Shown: positions 63,536-64,000 of the stretch, in pieces | Position numbering within the stretch: position 1 is the first letter of the stretch | Layout of the letters: each line of letters starts with the position of its first letter | Origin: Symsagittifera roscoffensis | Lineage: Eukaryota > Xenacoelomorpha > Acoela > Convolutidae | DNA length: 64,000 nucleotides | Reading direction: 5' to 3' | Assembly (NCBI RefSeq): GCF_963678635.1 | Contig: NC_087063.1 | Location: 42,856,759 to 42,920,758 of the forward strand | The notes under the pieces: model-generated | Seen by the model: the letters and a program-made list of their open reading frames with translations, nothing else | Told to the model about the DNA's origin: nothing | The model's database searches: none | Made by a program: the position numbers and the translations under genes

Positions 63536-64000
63536 TTATCCTTGATTTTTTTTAGCTGTCATGAAATCCAAGTTTTGAATGTTTTTATTTTCGAGTGAAG
63601 TTCTTTTTGTAGCGCCGATATGGAAAAATGACTTGTCGCGAAATGCAGTTAGGCTATGGTTTTCAAAGATAATCTTGAGTGTTCTCTCAATGATTTTGTA
63701 TATTGCTGTTTCAAGCTGGATTTTAACACAAAACACTTTTTTATCACTTCTAAAATATGCGTGCAAATAAATCAAAGAGATATCTTCCATTCGGATTTTC
63801 AGGTTAAGGATAATTTCTGGACTTTTATTAAGACACAATGATGTATTGCAGGATCGGAAAACATTCTTTATTGCCCTGTACTGCTGCTTTTCTAGTGAAT
63901 TTGTGAGCGTTTCGATTATACTAGAGAAAATTAAAAACGAGTAATCAACATGACTAATAACAAGGCTTTGGAGAAGTGCTTTCAAGGCAAGTTGGTGTAA
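63536..64000 (-). pseudogene. LINE reverse-transcriptase ORF, C-terminal end, open at window edge
   Basis: The minus strand reads ALLQSLVISHVDYSFLIFSS, then LEKQQYRAIKNVFR. This is the typical block downstream of the reverse-transcriptase fingers and palm in non-LTR elements of the Jockey/CR1/RTE type, where a conserved DY lies before LE-x2-Q-x-RA-I. The frame is open to the window edge and stops at 63536. A Leu- and Lys-rich tail of about 100 residues follows. Whether the element is intact beyond 64000 is not visible. Confidence 0.7.

Overview
The window is a piece of an AT-rich eukaryotic genome, almost certainly an invertebrate animal. The evidence is split genes with GT-AG introns from about 0.2 to 12.5 kb, a BTB/T1 (KCTD-like) gene, a RING-less B-box/coiled-coil/NHL gene of the TRIM-NHL (Brat/NCL-1) type, a NUDT21 (CPSF5) remnant, BEL/Pao LTR retrotransposons and the end of a LINE. 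I cannot name the clade. Most of the window is non-coding: old, short, interspersed repeats in 30-35% GC DNA (estimated by eye).

Layout. 1-25 kb: intergenic, with a roughly 3 kb direct tandem duplication (6.0-11.9 kb), a 200-N gap (12,450-12,649), and copies of three short repeat families that I name F1, F2 and F3. 25.28-38.96 kb (+): a two-exon BTB/T1 gene. The exons join in phase 0 across a 12.5 kb intron filled with F1, F2 and F3 copies. 39.44-54.77 kb (-): a five-exon TRIM-NHL gene, convergent with the BTB gene, with stop codons 475 bp apart. All four of its splice junctions keep frame, giving 698 codons. Its 12.3 kb last intron holds a decayed BEL/Pao element (about 40.8-47.0 kb), a Cys-codon-rich minisatellite, a frameshifted C-terminal NUDT21 fragment, and a second, internally deleted BEL/Pao copy with both LTRs (49.45-51.97 kb).

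57.5-61.3 kb: a GC-richer island unlike its surroundings. It contains an 836-bp unit present almost identically 2.7 times, with several unrecognised, interrupted reading frames. This is the least explained part of the window. 63.54-64.0 kb (-): the C-terminal end of a LINE reverse-transcriptase ORF that runs off the window.

The two intact genes are not obviously connected in function. BTB/T1 proteins are usually oligomeric adaptors (often for CUL3), and TRIM-NHL proteins of this domain order are usually translational repressors. I found no CRISPR array, operon or rRNA gene. I could not establish a new multi-gene system. The best candidates for something undescribed are the 57.5-61.3 kb island and repeat family F1, which has a hairpin near each end.
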